Assembly: GCF_017168235.1 (NCBI RefSeq)
Contig: NZ_JABFAO010000015.1
Location: 88,723 to 152,722, forward strand
Length of the DNA stretch: 64,000 nucleotides
Source: Rhodococcus sp. KRD197
GTDB taxonomy: Bacteria > Actinomycetota > Actinomycetes > Mycobacteriales > Mycobacteriaceae
Reading direction: 5' to 3'
A program made the position numbers and the translations under genes. This document shows positions 8,971 through 22,426 of the stretch, in pieces; position 1 is the stretch's first letter, and the number at the start of each line of letters is the position of its first letter. The notes under the pieces were generated by a model that did not search any database, had not been told where the DNA came from, and worked only from the letters and a program-made list of their open reading frames with translations.

Positions 8971-9183
8971 CGTGTGTACCGGTCCCCCGCTCTGGCTAGT
9001 CCGCACCGGACATCATTGTTCCCGGGATTCCGGAAAGCGTCCTGCGCTTGTCGAACCTAGACGAACCACGAGGCTACAGCCATCCGGCCCGAAAGCAGTG
9101 GAACCGATGGGCACGCCGATCCGTCTGAATTGAAGACAGGGCCCGATACACGCCAAGAGGTCCTCCGACAACAAAGGAGCGCC

Positions 9184-9744
9184 GTGGAGACGACGAACGG
9201 TTTCACTTCCTATTCTTTCGTCAGGCCTGCCCCGGTCTTCGAACCTCCAGCCGACGGCCACTGCCTCTGCAGTACCCGAAACACCGCCCGGTGCAGTCGA
9301 TCTTCGGAGAACACCGTTCGCTCCGGCAGCGACCGTAGAAGACCGTTTGCGCGAAGTCTTGGGACGCATCACGGGCCGGCCCGACACGACGCCGCCCGAC
9401 GCGACGTGGATGTGCCGGAGGATGCGCGCCGAGGCGCGGAGCAGGCGCTGAGACTGCTACTGGAGGTGCTCGACCACCGACGGCCCGCCGAGAAGATGGG
9501 CAAGCTCTTCGCCCCCAATGTGGTCGAAGCGATCAAGACGATCGCCTCGACCCACCCGCCGGGACGCCGTCTGGGGCCGGCGTCGCTGCGCCGGGTTCAC
9601 ATCGCACGCTCGGCCCCCGACGCCGCTGAAGTGTTCGGTACTTACGCGCGGGGTCCGCGGGTGTTCGCGGTGGCGGCTCGCCTGGAGTATCGGGCGACCA
9701 CTCGCAGAACAGGATGGACGATCACATCACTGCGGGTCTGCTGA
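9184..9744 (+). CDS. Rv3235-family protein (DUF6459 type)
   Basis: A 186-residue protein with an Arg/Pro/Ser-rich, probably disordered N-terminal half. A conserved C-terminal domain of about 100 residues runs from 'AEQALRLLLEVLDHRRPAEKMGKLF' through 'RRVHIARSAPDAAEVFGTYARGPRVFAVAARLEYR'. It resembles the Rv3235 family found beside secA1 in actinobacteria; function is not known. GTG 9184 was chosen because AAAGGAG lies six bases upstream; an in-frame upstream extension to 9130 lacks that support. It is divergent from the WS/DGAT gene, with a 213-bp shared promoter region, and converges on secA with a 24-bp gap. Confidence 0.8.
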   Translation: METTNGFTSYSFVRPAPVFEPPADGHCLCSTRNTARCSRSSENTVRSGSDRRRPFARSLGTHHGPARHDAARRDVDVPEDARRGAEQALRLLLEVLDHRRPAEKMGKLFAPNVVEAIKTIASTHPPGRRLGPASLRRVHIARSAPDAAEVFGTYARGPRVFAVAARLEYRATTRRTGWTITSLRVC

Positions 9745-9768
9745 CCGCACAGCGACAGACCGGCCGCC

Positions 9769-12699
<2,931 letters not shown>

Positions 12700-12726
12700 G
12701 GGCTTTCTCGTCCTCGATCCTCGGTT

Positions 12727-12759
12727 ACTGATACTGGGCAAAAACTGATACTGGCAAAA
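12727..12759. repeat. Two-copy tandem repeat in the secA leader
   Basis: ACTGATACTGGGCAAAA (17 bp) is followed at once by ACTGATACTGGCAAAA (16 bp), then a further ACTG. On the secA strand this gives two TTTTTGCC(C)AGTATCAGT units 28-60 bases before the GTG start. It may be a leader element or a polymorphic slippage site. Confidence 0.7.
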
Positions 12760-12889
12760 ACTGTTGCGGCGCGCCGCTCTGCGACACACACGGGGACTAC
12801 ACGAGCACTCGCGATCTGCATGCAGACGCGGTCCCGCGCGTCCATGGTAGGCGTTCTCGCGCGACCCACAGTAGACCCACCGCAGTCGA

Positions 12890-12929
12890 ACAGGCCCGAC
12901 CTGGGGTTTGCTTCCCAAGTCGGGCCTGT
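12890..12929. terminator. Hairpin terminator between hpf and secA
   Basis: ACAGGCCCGACCTGGG at 12890-12905 pairs with CCCAAGTCGGGCCTGT at 12914-12929 across an 8-base loop. It forms a 16-bp stem with a single G-U wobble. It lies 22 bp past the hpf stop on the minus strand, so it should end hpf transcription before secA. Confidence 0.75.
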
Positions 12930-12951
12930 CTGTGTCAGCGAATCGGTGCGC

Positions 12952-13620
12952 TCAGGTCAGCCTGATGAGCCCGTAGTCGAATGCGTGCCGCCGGTAGACC
13001 ACCGAGGGTCGATCGGTGGCGCTGTCATGGAACAGGTAGAAGTCGTGCCCGACGAGTTCCATTTCGTAGAGTGCGTCGTCGACACTCATCGGGGCTGCAG
13101 AGTGAACCTTGGTGCGAACGATCTGGCCGGGTCCGGTGGGCTCGTCTTCGAACGTGTCCAGGCGAGTCTCGGGGTCGAGCGCCAGACTGTCGTCCTCGGC
13201 CAATTCGGCGGTGGCTTCGGCTACCGAGACCGGGGTCTTCTCGCCGTAGTGGACCTTGCGGCGGTCCTTGGTCCGTCGCAGCCGGTTTTCCAGTTTCGAC
13301 GTCACCGATTCGAGGGCCGCGTAGAAGCTGTCGGCGCTCGCCTCGGCACGGACGACAGGTCCTTTGCCCTTGGCCGTGATTTCGACGCGCTGGCACGCCT
13401 TGGCCTGTCGGCGGTTGCGTTCGTGCTGAAGTTCGACGTCGAACAAATAGATGGAGGGGTCGAATCGCTCGAGCCTGGAGAGCTTGTCGGACACGTATAT
13501 CCGGAAGTGATCCGGGATTTCGACGTTGCGGCCTTTGACCACAACGTCCGCCTGGGTCTTGCTGGATTCGTCCGTTGGCTTCTCGTCGAAGAAGACCGAT
13601 TCTTGTGAAGGGGTCGTCAC
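12952..13620 (-). CDS. hpf: Long-form ribosome hibernation promoting factor
   Basis: Binds the 30S subunit in slow-growing or starved cells and, in the long form, promotes 100S ribosome dimers. The 222 residues divide into an N-terminal S30AE domain (about 25-135: 'VVVKGRNVEIPDHFRIYV...KLSRLERFD', with 'RRTKDRRKVHYG') and a C-terminal dimerisation domain (about 165-222: 'IVRTKVHSAAPMSVDDALYEMELVGHDFYLF'). A charged Glu/Asp-rich linker joins them. The position next to secA matches Rv3241c. ATG start at 13620; the upstream 224 bp to comF should hold its promoter. Confidence 0.94.
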   Translation of the reverse strand: MTTPSQESVFFDEKPTDESSKTQADVVVKGRNVEIPDHFRIYVSDKLSRLERFDPSIYLFDVELQHERNRRQAKACQRVEITAKGKGPVVRAEASADSFYAALESVTSKLENRLRRTKDRRKVHYGEKTPVSVAEATAELAEDDSLALDPETRLDTFEDEPTGPGQIVRTKVHSAAPMSVDDALYEMELVGHDFYLFHDSATDRPSVVYRRHAFDYGLIRLT

Positions 13621-13806
13621 GCGTACCTCCCGATATCGGCCGCGCCGCCGGTGCGACGCGGTGAATGCTCATTGCCGAGTGGGGAACCATCCGGCATCAT
13701 TTTCGGCCGCATCACCTCCGCTGACGAGAAGTCGCAAACGCCCCGTCCGCACTACTAGGGCGTGTTCGCGACGTTAGTCCGTCATGGGCCGGTCTGCCAC
13801 TGTTCA

Positions 13807-13819
13807 CCCGAAATTCGGG
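13807..13819. promoter_or_regulatory. 13-bp perfect palindrome between comF and hpf
   Basis: CCCGAAATTCGGG is a perfect dyad with a central A, 25 bp beyond the comF stop and 186 bp upstream of the hpf start. It could be the comF terminator stem (short, no U-tract) or an operator for hpf. The sequence does not decide between them. Confidence 0.35.
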
Positions 13820-13844
13820 CGTGGCGGTCGAATACGTGTAGTGC

Positions 13845-14537
13845 TCACACCGCCGCGACGACGAGGACGCCGTCGGTTCGGATGCCGAAGGAGGAGAGGA
13901 CGCGCACGGATTCGCATGCGGTCGCACCGGTGGTCAGAACATCGTCGACGAGCAGGATCGTCCGGTCCCGAGGCTGAACCGTGGCGGGCGGTTCATCCCA
14001 CCGCGCAGGCAAGAAGTCGATCCTTCCAGCCACGTTTGCAGCTCTCGCCGCAGCCCCCAGACCGACGGAATCGCGCACCCCCCTGCGCATTCGCAGCACC
14101 TGCGGCACCGAAACATGCTCCGGCGCCAGCACCCCGGCGGCCGCCCGAGCGAGGCGTTCGACGGGATCGCCACCGCGGCCGCGGGCAGCACGTGCACGCG
14201 TCGGTGCCGGGACGAGAACGAGGTCGGCGAGTTGGGGCGGGTCTACGTGACCGAGGGTGCGTAGCCGCGCCACAGTGCGGCTCACGGCACGTCCTAGAGG
14301 TGCCGCCAGGTCGCGCCTGCCACGTTCCTTCAGCGCCAGCACGGCGCCGCGACGCGGGCCCGTGTACGTTCCCAGCGCCCAACACGGCACGCCGGGATCA
14401 ACTCGCGGGTGCACTTCGAGTGGGGAGGTCGTCAACTCGTCTTCGCACCGAGCACACCACAGCGTGCCCACTGCTTCACACCCTCCGCATTCACGCGGCA
14501 ACACCAGATCTAGCATCGACGACAGTACAGAGGTCAT
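13845..14537 (-). CDS. ComF-family phosphoribosyltransferase-like protein
   Basis: A 230-residue ComF-type protein. It has a double-zinc-ribbon-like start (cysteines in PRECGGCEAVGTLWCARCEDE), a GTYTGPRRGAVLALKERGRRDLA segment, and a C-terminal PRPP-binding loop ILLVDDVLTTGAT. Homologues act in DNA uptake in Bacillus, but in non-competent actinobacteria (Rv3242c) the role is unclear. It lies downstream of lpqB on the same strand. The 78-bp gap contains three tandem 18-bp repeats close to its start, so it may be an mtrAB-lpqB distal gene with its own translation control. Confidence 0.88.
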   Translation of the reverse strand: MTSVLSSMLDLVLPRECGGCEAVGTLWCARCEDELTTSPLEVHPRVDPGVPCWALGTYTGPRRGAVLALKERGRRDLAAPLGRAVSRTVARLRTLGHVDPPQLADLVLVPAPTRARAARGRGGDPVERLARAAAGVLAPEHVSVPQVLRMRRGVRDSVGLGAAARAANVAGRIDFLPARWDEPPATVQPRDRTILLVDDVLTTGATACESVRVLSSFGIRTDGVLVVAAV

Positions 14538-14550
14538 GTCGCGCAGTATT

Positions 14551-14602
14551 TCTCACAGGTACGACATCTCACACAGGTGCGACATCTCACACAGTTACGA
14601 CA
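14551..14602. repeat. Three-copy ~18-bp tandem repeat between lpqB and comF
   Basis: Units at 14551-14566 (TCTCACAGGTACGACA), 14567-14584 (TCTCACACAGGTGCGACA) and 14585-14602 (TCTCACACAGTTACGACA) follow without gaps. They fill most of the 78-bp gap between the lpqB stop and the comF start. On the gene strand the unit reads TGTCGNANCTGTGTGAGA. Confidence 0.8.
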
Positions 14603-14615
14603 CTCGGGTTCGCAC

Positions 14616-16394
14616 TCACCCCGGCAGGATCGGTATGGCTTTCACACCGGCGAGCCCGGCGACTTCGCGCCAGTATCGGTCACCGGCGGGGTCGTTGTTG
14701 TTCAGTTGAAATACCGCTCGCGAATCCGCCACGTACGCGGTGCTGGTGGACGCGTCCACAGCAAGCACCGGAGGTGTCAGGTTCCGGCTCGGCAGCGCAT
14801 CGAGCCGCGAGCCGTCCGTGTTCACCTGGACAACGGGCACGTCGGTGGCGATACGCACCACGACCACAGCATCGCCGGTGCTCCAGTCGAGCGCGAGAGC
14901 GTCGCTCCCGAGACCGTTCGCCACGGCGCGCGGCGACACCAGTGAATAGGTTCCGTTCGCTTGGCGCACCACGGTGGCGACGTAGACCAGACCGTCGACG
15001 ATCATTGCCGCGCGTACGCCGTCGCGGGAAAGCCGTAGATCGGTGATCCGCGCGCCGAGCGCTAGGACGGCCCCCGCATCGACCGGTTGGACCGAAACCT
15101 GGCCGTTGGTGGGGTCGCGCGCGGCTCGGATGACGTTGGTGCCGTCGATGACCGCCCAGGCGGCGTTGTCGTCGACTCCCCACGTCGGGCGGGTGATCGA
15201 CTGGCCCTCGGCGACGGGGAACGCACCGCCGTCGTATCCGCCGATCATCAGCGTCGACGCCGGTTGCGGTGCCGGGCGTCCGGTGTCGGCCACGCCCGCG
15301 ACGAGGGTGCCGTCGGTGGAGAGCGCCGCATACTGCAGATTCTCGACGGTGCCGAAATAGCCCGGCACCGGTGTGGTGTCGTTCTCGCCCACAGACACCA
15401 GTTTTCCACTCACCAATGCGTGCAAACCCACATCAGCGGCGGGTTCGGCGTTCGGGTCGAACGACGCGACGTCGGCCGTCGTCCAGCCGTTCGGCATGTC
15501 ATCGGCCAGCGGCTGGCCGTCGGCGAGCAACACGTACGGCCCCGCCACGCTCGCTGAGGCGAGGGTCCACACCACCTGCGCCGCCAGCAGTTCACGATTC
15601 TGCGTGCCCATCGACTGCAGACCGTCGAAGTCGATACGCACTCCCCCGCCACCGACACCGACCTGATTGGTCCCACCTTCGGTGTCCGTGATCGGCCCGC
15701 GAATCCCTACATCGGAACCCAGTTCGTTCGATACCGCCGGCGCAAGCGTCGGCCTGGGTCCGTCGATCAACAACTGGACGAGTTGGTTGGCCATCTGGTT
15801 CGTTCCGCCGCTGACCCATCGAACATCCGGCACAAGCGCGGCACCGAGCGGGTCGACGAAGAACAGTGATTGACGCGCAAAGGCATTGAAGAACTGCGAC
15901 CGATCCATGACCACGCCCGGCGGTAACTCGTTGATGCGCCATTCGCCGTCGACACGGACCATGGTGATCGCCGAGTCGACCGTGCCCGCGCCCGGCTGAT
16001 AGACGCCGCCGGGTGCCAACAGTCCCACGATGTTCGACCGCAGGGTGAACTGGGCCTCGTCGTCCGTGCGCGGCCCGGTGAGCAGATCGACTCGGTCCGC
16101 AATGACCGTCTTGGCGCCGTCGTCCCAGGAGTTCGATGCAGATTCGGTGAGAAACTGCCTGGCGGCCTGATGTCTGTTGGCGCTGCTGGCACTCGCCGTG
16201 ACGAAATCCCGCACCAACAGGTCCGGCTCACGTCCAGGCGCCGGTGGCGGTGGCGTCGTCGACTCGGCGCCGCCGCTGAACGAGCCGATAGCCTGTGGGC
16301 TAGAGGACTCGGGAAGGCTCGCACAACCGGATACCACCAGCATCACGACCGCGGCGATCAGGAGCAACGATGTTCGCGCGGGTGTCCGGTTCAT
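14616..16394 (-). CDS. lpqB: Lipoprotein LpqB, partner of the MtrAB two-component system
   Basis: Membrane-anchored lipoprotein that modulates the sensor kinase MtrB. The signal peptide is a short basic start, a hydrophobic stretch and lipobox VSGC with the lipidated Cys near residue 24. Behind it come a Ser/Pro-rich linker, a GerMN-type region ('[24 protein letters not shown]') and a C-terminal beta-propeller-like half. ATG 16394 was preferred over ATG 16400 because GGAGGG is then seven bases upstream and the start overlaps the mtrB stop as ATGA. Conserved mtrA-mtrB-lpqB order. Confidence 0.94.
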   Translation of the reverse strand: MNRTPARTSLLLIAAVVMLVVSGCASLPESSSPQAIGSFSGGAESTTPPPPAPGREPDLLVRDFVTASASSANRHQAARQFLTESASNSWDDGAKTVIADRVDLLTGPRTDDEAQFTLRSNIVGLLAPGGVYQPGAGTVDSAITMVRVDGEWRINELPPGVVMDRSQFFNAFARQSLFFVDPLGAALVPDVRWVSGGTNQMANQLVQLLIDGPRPTLAPAVSNELGSDVGIRGPITDTEGGTNQVGVGGGGVRIDFDGLQSMGTQNRELLAAQVVWTLASASVAGPYVLLADGQPLADDMPNGWTTADVASFDPNAEPAADVGLHALVSGKLVSVGENDTTPVPGYFGTVENLQYAALSTDGTLVAGVADTGRPAPQPASTLMIGGYDGGAFPVAEGQSITRPTWGVDDNAAWAVIDGTNVIRAARDPTNGQVSVQPVDAGAVLALGARITDLRLSRDGVRAAMIVDGLVYVATVVRQANGTYSLVSPRAVANGLGSDALALDWSTGDAVVVVRIATDVPVVQVNTDGSRLDALPSRNLTPPVLAVDASTSTAYVADSRAVFQLNNNDPAGDRYWREVAGLAGVKAIPILPG

Positions 16395-18130
16395 GTCCAT
16401 CCCTCCGGATCATCGGCAGTCCCCGCCGACACACCGAGCGCGCCGTTCGTACTCGGGGTGTCGAATTCGATCTGGGTGGATGCGGCGGGCAGCGGTTGCC
16501 CCTGCGCGTACCGTCGCGTGCTGGGTTTGAGCGGCAGCGGGCTACCGATCACTTTGTGCCCTCTGACCAGCGGTAGAGTCAGACGGAAGCACGCACCCTC
16601 GCCCATTGCACCCCACGCCTCGAGCTTACCGTCGTGAAGTCTCGCGTCCTCGACGCTGATTGCCAGTCCCAGGCCGGTCCCGCCCGATCTGCGCACACGC
16701 GACGGGTCGGAACGCCAGAAACGATTGAAGACGAGTTTTTCTTCTCCGGGACGCAGCCCTATGCCCTGGTCTCGAACCACGAACGCCGCCGCATCACTGT
16801 TCGCCCGAAGACGGATCAGCACGGGTTTGCCTTCGCCGTGGTCCAGCGCGTTGGCCAGCAGATTGCGCAGTATTCGCTCCACCCGGCGAGGGTCCACCTC
16901 GGCGATGACCGGGTCGTCGGGAAGATCGACGATCACTTCGGTTCCGGTCTCGCGGGCGAGATGGCGAACGGTGGACACCGCGGCGCGGGCGCACATTCTC
17001 AGATCGAGCTGTTCTGCGGCCAATTCTGCGACGCCGGCGTCGTGTCGGCTGATCTCGAGGAGGTCGCCAAGCAGGGTCTCGAACCGGTCCAGTTCGTTCA
17101 CCAACAACTCGGAGGAACGTCGCAGAGCTGGGTCGAGGTCCGCGCTCCCGTCGTGGATCAGGTCGGCGGCCATGCGAACGGTCGTCAACGGCGTCCGCAG
17201 TTCATGGCTGACGTCGGAGGTGAAGCGACGCTGCAGACTGCCGAACTCTTCGAGTTGCGTGATCTGTTTCGACAGGCTCTCGGCCATCTCGTTGAATGAC
17301 ATCGCCAACCTGGCCATATCGTCCTCACCGCGCACCGGCATGCGTTCCTTCAGCCGTCCGTCCGCAAATCGGACGGCGATACGCGAGGCCGAGCGGATCG
17401 GGAGCACGACCTGCCTCGCCACGAGCATCGAAATGGCGGCAAGCAAGACGAGAAGAACCGCTGCGCCGATGAACAGAGTCCCGCGGACGAGCGAGAGAGT
17501 TCGCTCTTCGCTCCCGAGCGGAAATACAAGGTACAGCTCCAGGTCCGCGATGTCGGAGGCCGTCGGTGTGCCGAATATGATGGCCGGTCCGGAGTAGCCA
17601 CCCTGCTCGGAGTCGAAGACCGTCGCGTACTGCCAGCTGATCAGGTTACTTTGCACGAAGTTGCGAAGGCTCTGCGGTATCTGTGCGGCCGGGCCGACGG
17701 ACGAGTCCGCGCGCACGCTGTCGCCTTCGACGATGAGTACTGGCTCGAAGGTGCCGGCCGAGCCCGCTGTCGGGCCGGCGTCGCTGTCCCGGTTGGACAG
17801 TTGGGCGCGCGCCCGTTCCAACCTCGCGTTGAGCCCGTCGGAATCCTCCGCGCCTGCCAGTGCACCCTCGACCGTGGTGCGTGAGCGCTCGAGTTCTTCG
17901 GTCGCGGCACTGATCTTGGCCTCGAGCAGACGGTCGGTGATCTGACCGGTGAGAACAGCGCCGAGAATGACGATGACGACCAGGGACAACGTCAGCGTCG
18001 AGACCACCACGCGAAGCTGAAGCGACCGTCTCCACGCGTGACCTGCCGACGTTCCGATCGATCGAAACCACCGCAAGAGCGGCGTGAACGTACCGTTGAT
18101 CTTTCGCCGCGAACGAGTGAACCAGATCAC
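16391..18130 (-). CDS. mtrB: Sensor histidine kinase MtrB
   Basis: Membrane sensor kinase of the MtrAB system that couples cell division and cell-wall homeostasis in mycolic-acid bacteria. The 579 residues have a transmembrane segment near 40-65, a large extracytoplasmic domain (about 65-210), a second segment near 215-240, and HAMP. The H-box [13 protein letters not shown] contains the phosphorylated His, and N, G1 and G2 ATP-binding boxes follow ([24 protein letters not shown]). GTG 18130 overlaps the mtrA stop by four bases, showing translational coupling. Confidence 0.97.
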   Translation of the reverse strand: MIWFTRSRRKINGTFTPLLRWFRSIGTSAGHAWRRSLQLRVVVSTLTLSLVVIVILGAVLTGQITDRLLEAKISAATEELERSRTTVEGALAGAEDSDGLNARLERARAQLSNRDSDAGPTAGSAGTFEPVLIVEGDSVRADSSVGPAAQIPQSLRNFVQSNLISWQYATVFDSEQGGYSGPAIIFGTPTASDIADLELYLVFPLGSEERTLSLVRGTLFIGAAVLLVLLAAISMLVARQVVLPIRSASRIAVRFADGRLKERMPVRGEDDMARLAMSFNEMAESLSKQITQLEEFGSLQRRFTSDVSHELRTPLTTVRMAADLIHDGSADLDPALRRSSELLVNELDRFETLLGDLLEISRHDAGVAELAAEQLDLRMCARAAVSTVRHLARETGTEVIVDLPDDPVIAEVDPRRVERILRNLLANALDHGEGKPVLIRLRANSDAAAFVVRDQGIGLRPGEEKLVFNRFWRSDPSRVRRSGGTGLGLAISVEDARLHDGKLEAWGAMGEGACFRLTLPLVRGHKVIGSPLPLKPSTRRYAQGQPLPAASTQIEFDTPSTNGALGVSAGTADDPEGWT

Positions 18131-18804
18131 GGCGGTCCGGCCTTGTAACCGACCCCCCTCACCGTCAGCACCACCTCGGGATTCTCCGGATCCTTCTCGA
18201 CCTTGGCGCGCAGCCGCTGGACGTGCACGTTCACGAGCCGGGTGTCGGCGGCGTGGCGGTATCCCCAGACTTGTTCGAGCAGGACCTCACGTGTGAACAC
18301 CTGCCTGGGCTTACGAGCAAGGGCGACCAACAGGTCGAACTCCAGCGGGGTGAGCGAGACCAGCTCGTCGCCACGACTGACCTTGTGGGCTGGAACGTCG
18401 ATGACGATATCGGCGATGGACAGCAGCTCGGCCGGCTCGTCCTCCGTGCGGCGCAGGCGTGCGCGGACCCGCGCCACCAACTCCTTCGGCTTGAACGGCT
18501 TCATGATGTAGTCGTCGGCGCCGGACTCGAGACCGAGCACCACATCGACGGTGTCGGTCTTGGCCGTCAGCATCACGATCGGCACCCCGGAATCGGCGCG
18601 CAGCACGCGGCACACGTCGATTCCGTTCATACCGGGAAGCATCAGATCCAGCAGGACCAGGTCAGGCCTGTTCTCACGGACCGCGGCAAGTGCTTGGGTG
18701 CCGTCGCCGACCACAAAGGGCTCGAACCCCTCCCCGCGCAAGACGATGGTGAGCATTTCGGCGAGAGCCGAATCGTCGTCGACAACAAGAATCCGAGGCT
18801 TCAT
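18127..18804 (-). CDS. mtrA: Response regulator MtrA
   Basis: OmpR-family transcription factor of the MtrAB system, essential in M. tuberculosis. The receiver domain has the acidic pocket DDD near residues 9-11 and phospho-acceptor Asp53 in LLDLMLPG. The conserved Lys is in '[10 protein letters not shown]', and a C-terminal winged-helix domain contains '[31 protein letters not shown]' and 'VRGVGYKAG'. Length is 225 residues. It lies 5 bp from the tmk stop, so tmk, mtrA, mtrB and lpqB may form one transcriptional unit. Confidence 0.98.
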   Translation of the reverse strand: MKPRILVVDDDSALAEMLTIVLRGEGFEPFVVGDGTQALAAVRENRPDLVLLDLMLPGMNGIDVCRVLRADSGVPIVMLTAKTDTVDVVLGLESGADDYIMKPFKPKELVARVRARLRRTEDEPAELLSIADIVIDVPAHKVSRGDELVSLTPLEFDLLVALARKPRQVFTREVLLEQVWGYRHAADTRLVNVHVQRLRAKVEKDPENPEVVLTVRGVGYKAGPP

Positions 18805-18808
18805 GGTC

Positions 18809-19474
18809 TTATGTTGTCACTTTCTCGCTGAGGGGTGGCTGATTGGACACGTCGGCGGCGAGTCGATCGGGATCGACGTCAGGACCCACCACGCGCCAGG
18901 GCGAGACCCAGCTCGCCGCAGCCAGTCGCCCGTAGACCTCGGCGGTGCGATTCTGCAGCGAACCATCACGCTCGTAGGCGTCGCGCGCACGTGTGGAATC
19001 TTCGATCTCACGCATCGCAGCACGTTCGGCCGCAAGCTCGATCGGTACGTCGAGCAGTATCTGCACGTCCGGCACAGGAACGCCGAACCGCTCGAATTCG
19101 AGCGTCTCGACCCACCCGACGGCCTCGCCGTCCTCGCTCTGGTGCAGCCGCGCTGCGGTGTAGGCCGCATTCGAAGCGACGTAGCGGTCCAGCAGAACAA
19201 TGTCGTTGTCAGACAACAGTTTTCGAAGTTCGGACGCGGCATCGCGGCGATCCAAGGCGAACATCATCGCCATCGCGTGCACGCTCTGTGCCAAATCACC
19301 ATGCTCACCGCGAAGTGCTTCGGCCGCGAGATCTGCGTGAATCGAGCGTTCGTACCGCGGAAACCCGATGCGGACGACATCGAGGCCGTCGCGTTCCCAC
19401 GCCGAAACGAGTCGACGGGCGAGCGTGTTCTTGCCCGCGCCGTCGACTCCTTCGATCACGATCAACTTGCCCAT
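18809..19474 (-). CDS. tmk: Thymidylate kinase
   Basis: Phosphorylates dTMP to dTDP. The 221-residue product begins MGKLIVIEGVDGAGKNTLAR with the P-loop GVDGAGKNT. It has the DRY-type segment 'LLDRYVASNAAYTAARL' for nucleotide binding and a LID-like Arg-rich region near 150-160. ATG 19474 starts the conserved sequence. It lies 16 bp downstream of the sahH stop, and tmk-sahH adjacency is conserved with mycobacteria. Confidence 0.94.
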   Translation of the reverse strand: MGKLIVIEGVDGAGKNTLARRLVSAWERDGLDVVRIGFPRYERSIHADLAAEALRGEHGDLAQSVHAMAMMFALDRRDAASELRKLLSDNDIVLLDRYVASNAAYTAARLHQSEDGEAVGWVETLEFERFGVPVPDVQILLDVPIELAAERAAMREIEDSTRARDAYERDGSLQNRTAEVYGRLAAASWVSPWRVVGPDVDPDRLAADVSNQPPLSEKVTT

Positions 19475-19490
19475 GTGGTGTGCGCGTCGA

Positions 19491-21011
<1,521 letters not shown>

Positions 21012-21051
21012 CTTCCCTCTCCTGTATTTACATCGAAAATCCTGCACAAGG

Positions 21052-22287
21052 CTATCGGGTCGACGCAGGCAAAGCTCGCACTACCTGTCCGCGCCCTGCA
21101 TACGCCGACGCGTACTTGTCCTCGATCGCGGCCCGCTTGCGCGGCAAGATGTTGGCACGAGTGACATCTCCGCCGTAGTGCGCAACGACCTTGGAGTCCA
21201 TGAGGCGTCGCCACAACGGCGGAACGGCGGCGAGAAGAACCATCGTGGCGTACCCGGCAGGCAGTTGCGGAGCTTCGTCGCAACTACGCAGCGTTTGGTA
21301 GCGCTTACCTGGATTCGCGTGATGATCGCTGTGCCGCTGCAAGTGATAGAGGAATATGTTGGTGCACAATCGGTCGCTGTTCCAGCTGTGTCGTGGTGAG
21401 CACCGCACATAGCGGCCGCGGTTGTTCTTCTCCCGCAGCAACCCATAGTGCTCCACGTAGTTGACCGCCTCGAGCAGCAGAAACCCCACCACGGCCTGCA
21501 CCGCGAGGTACGGAAGGATCGCCGGACCGAAGACGAGCGCGAGCGCTGCAAAGAGCGCGGAACTCATCAGCCAGGAATGCAGCAGATTGTTGCGGATGCT
21601 CCACCGATGGACCCCGCGCCGATCGAGGCGCTCGTGCTCGAGCTGCCACGCCGAACGTAGCCCGCCGACGACGCTGCGCGGAAGAAAGGACCAGAGGCTC
21701 TCCCCCAGCCGAGCGCTGGCGGGATCCGCGGGGGTGGCCACCCGCGCATGGTGTCCGCGATTGTGCTCGACGAAGAAGTGTCCGTAGAACGTCGGCGCCA
21801 GCGCCACTTTGGCCAACCAGCGTTCGTGCTCCTCGATCCGGTGGCCGAGCTCGTGTGCGGCGTTGATACCGGTACCCGCCACCAGACCGACCGTGACCGC
21901 CAGGCCAACCTTGTCGACGACGGTGAGCGTTCCGAACGCCCACATCCAGCAGGCGACCAGTAGGGCGATGAACTGAACCGGTAGGAAGAGGTAAGTACAC
22001 CATCGATAGAAGCGGTCGTCCTGCATCTGTTCGAGGTCCGAGTCCGCCGGATTGTCTCCGTCTTCGCCGGCGAGGTAGTCGACCAGTGGAATGATCACGA
22101 AGAAGACCATGACACCGCTCCACCAGAAAATCGGCATGCCCGTCCAGAGCACCAGTTGCGAGGGCAACAGAGCCGACGCGGGAGCGAGTAATCCCAACAG
22201 CCAGAGTGGACGCTTTCCGGACCGTCTCTTAGCGGCGTGTTCGATACATGCCTCCTGCTCCTCGGCAGTGACTGCGTCCCCCGACAC
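21052..22287 (-). CDS. alkB: Alkane 1-monooxygenase (AlkB type)
   Basis: Integral-membrane non-haem di-iron hydroxylase converting medium/long-chain n-alkanes to 1-alkanols. The 411 residues have several hydrophobic segments and the AlkB histidine boxes HELGH (145-149), EHNRGHH (174-180) and LQRHSDHH in the C-terminal third, plus the NYVEHYGL signature. GTG 22287 is the start. In most Rhodococcus and mycobacteria alkB is followed by two rubredoxin genes and a TetR gene (alkU) before sahH. Here sahH follows after 40 bp, so the electron carrier must come from elsewhere. Confidence 0.95.
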   Translation of the reverse strand: MSGDAVTAEEQEACIEHAAKRRSGKRPLWLLGLLAPASALLPSQLVLWTGMPIFWWSGVMVFFVIIPLVDYLAGEDGDNPADSDLEQMQDDRFYRWCTYLFLPVQFIALLVACWMWAFGTLTVVDKVGLAVTVGLVAGTGINAAHELGHRIEEHERWLAKVALAPTFYGHFFVEHNRGHHARVATPADPASARLGESLWSFLPRSVVGGLRSAWQLEHERLDRRGVHRWSIRNNLLHSWLMSSALFAALALVFGPAILPYLAVQAVVGFLLLEAVNYVEHYGLLREKNNRGRYVRCSPRHSWNSDRLCTNIFLYHLQRHSDHHANPGKRYQTLRSCDEAPQLPAGYATMVLLAAVPPLWRRLMDSKVVAHYGGDVTRANILPRKRAAIEDKYASAYAGRGQVVRALPASTR

Positions 22288-22426
22288 GCCGCCACCGGGA
22301 TGTGCACCCCCGAAGTGGGGGCGACCGGCGCGCTACTTCCGCGAACGACTGGACAGAACGCAGAGTTTGTTACTACGACTTTATATCAACTTCTCGATAG
22401 TTGGCACCAGCACCCCCGACGACGTA

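Noticed and set aside
16544..16557. GCTACCGATCAC inside the mtrB 3' end, resembling the accD5 palindrome
   Set aside because: Only one half matches and it is in coding sequence; probably chance.
21012..21051. SAH riboswitch upstream of sahH
   Set aside because: The gap to alkB is only 40 bp and shows no suitable pseudoknot-forming sequence.
22387..22403. CAACT-7-AGTTG inverted repeat upstream of alkB
   Set aside because: The arms are only 5 bp and such repeats are frequent by chance; not enough to call an operator.
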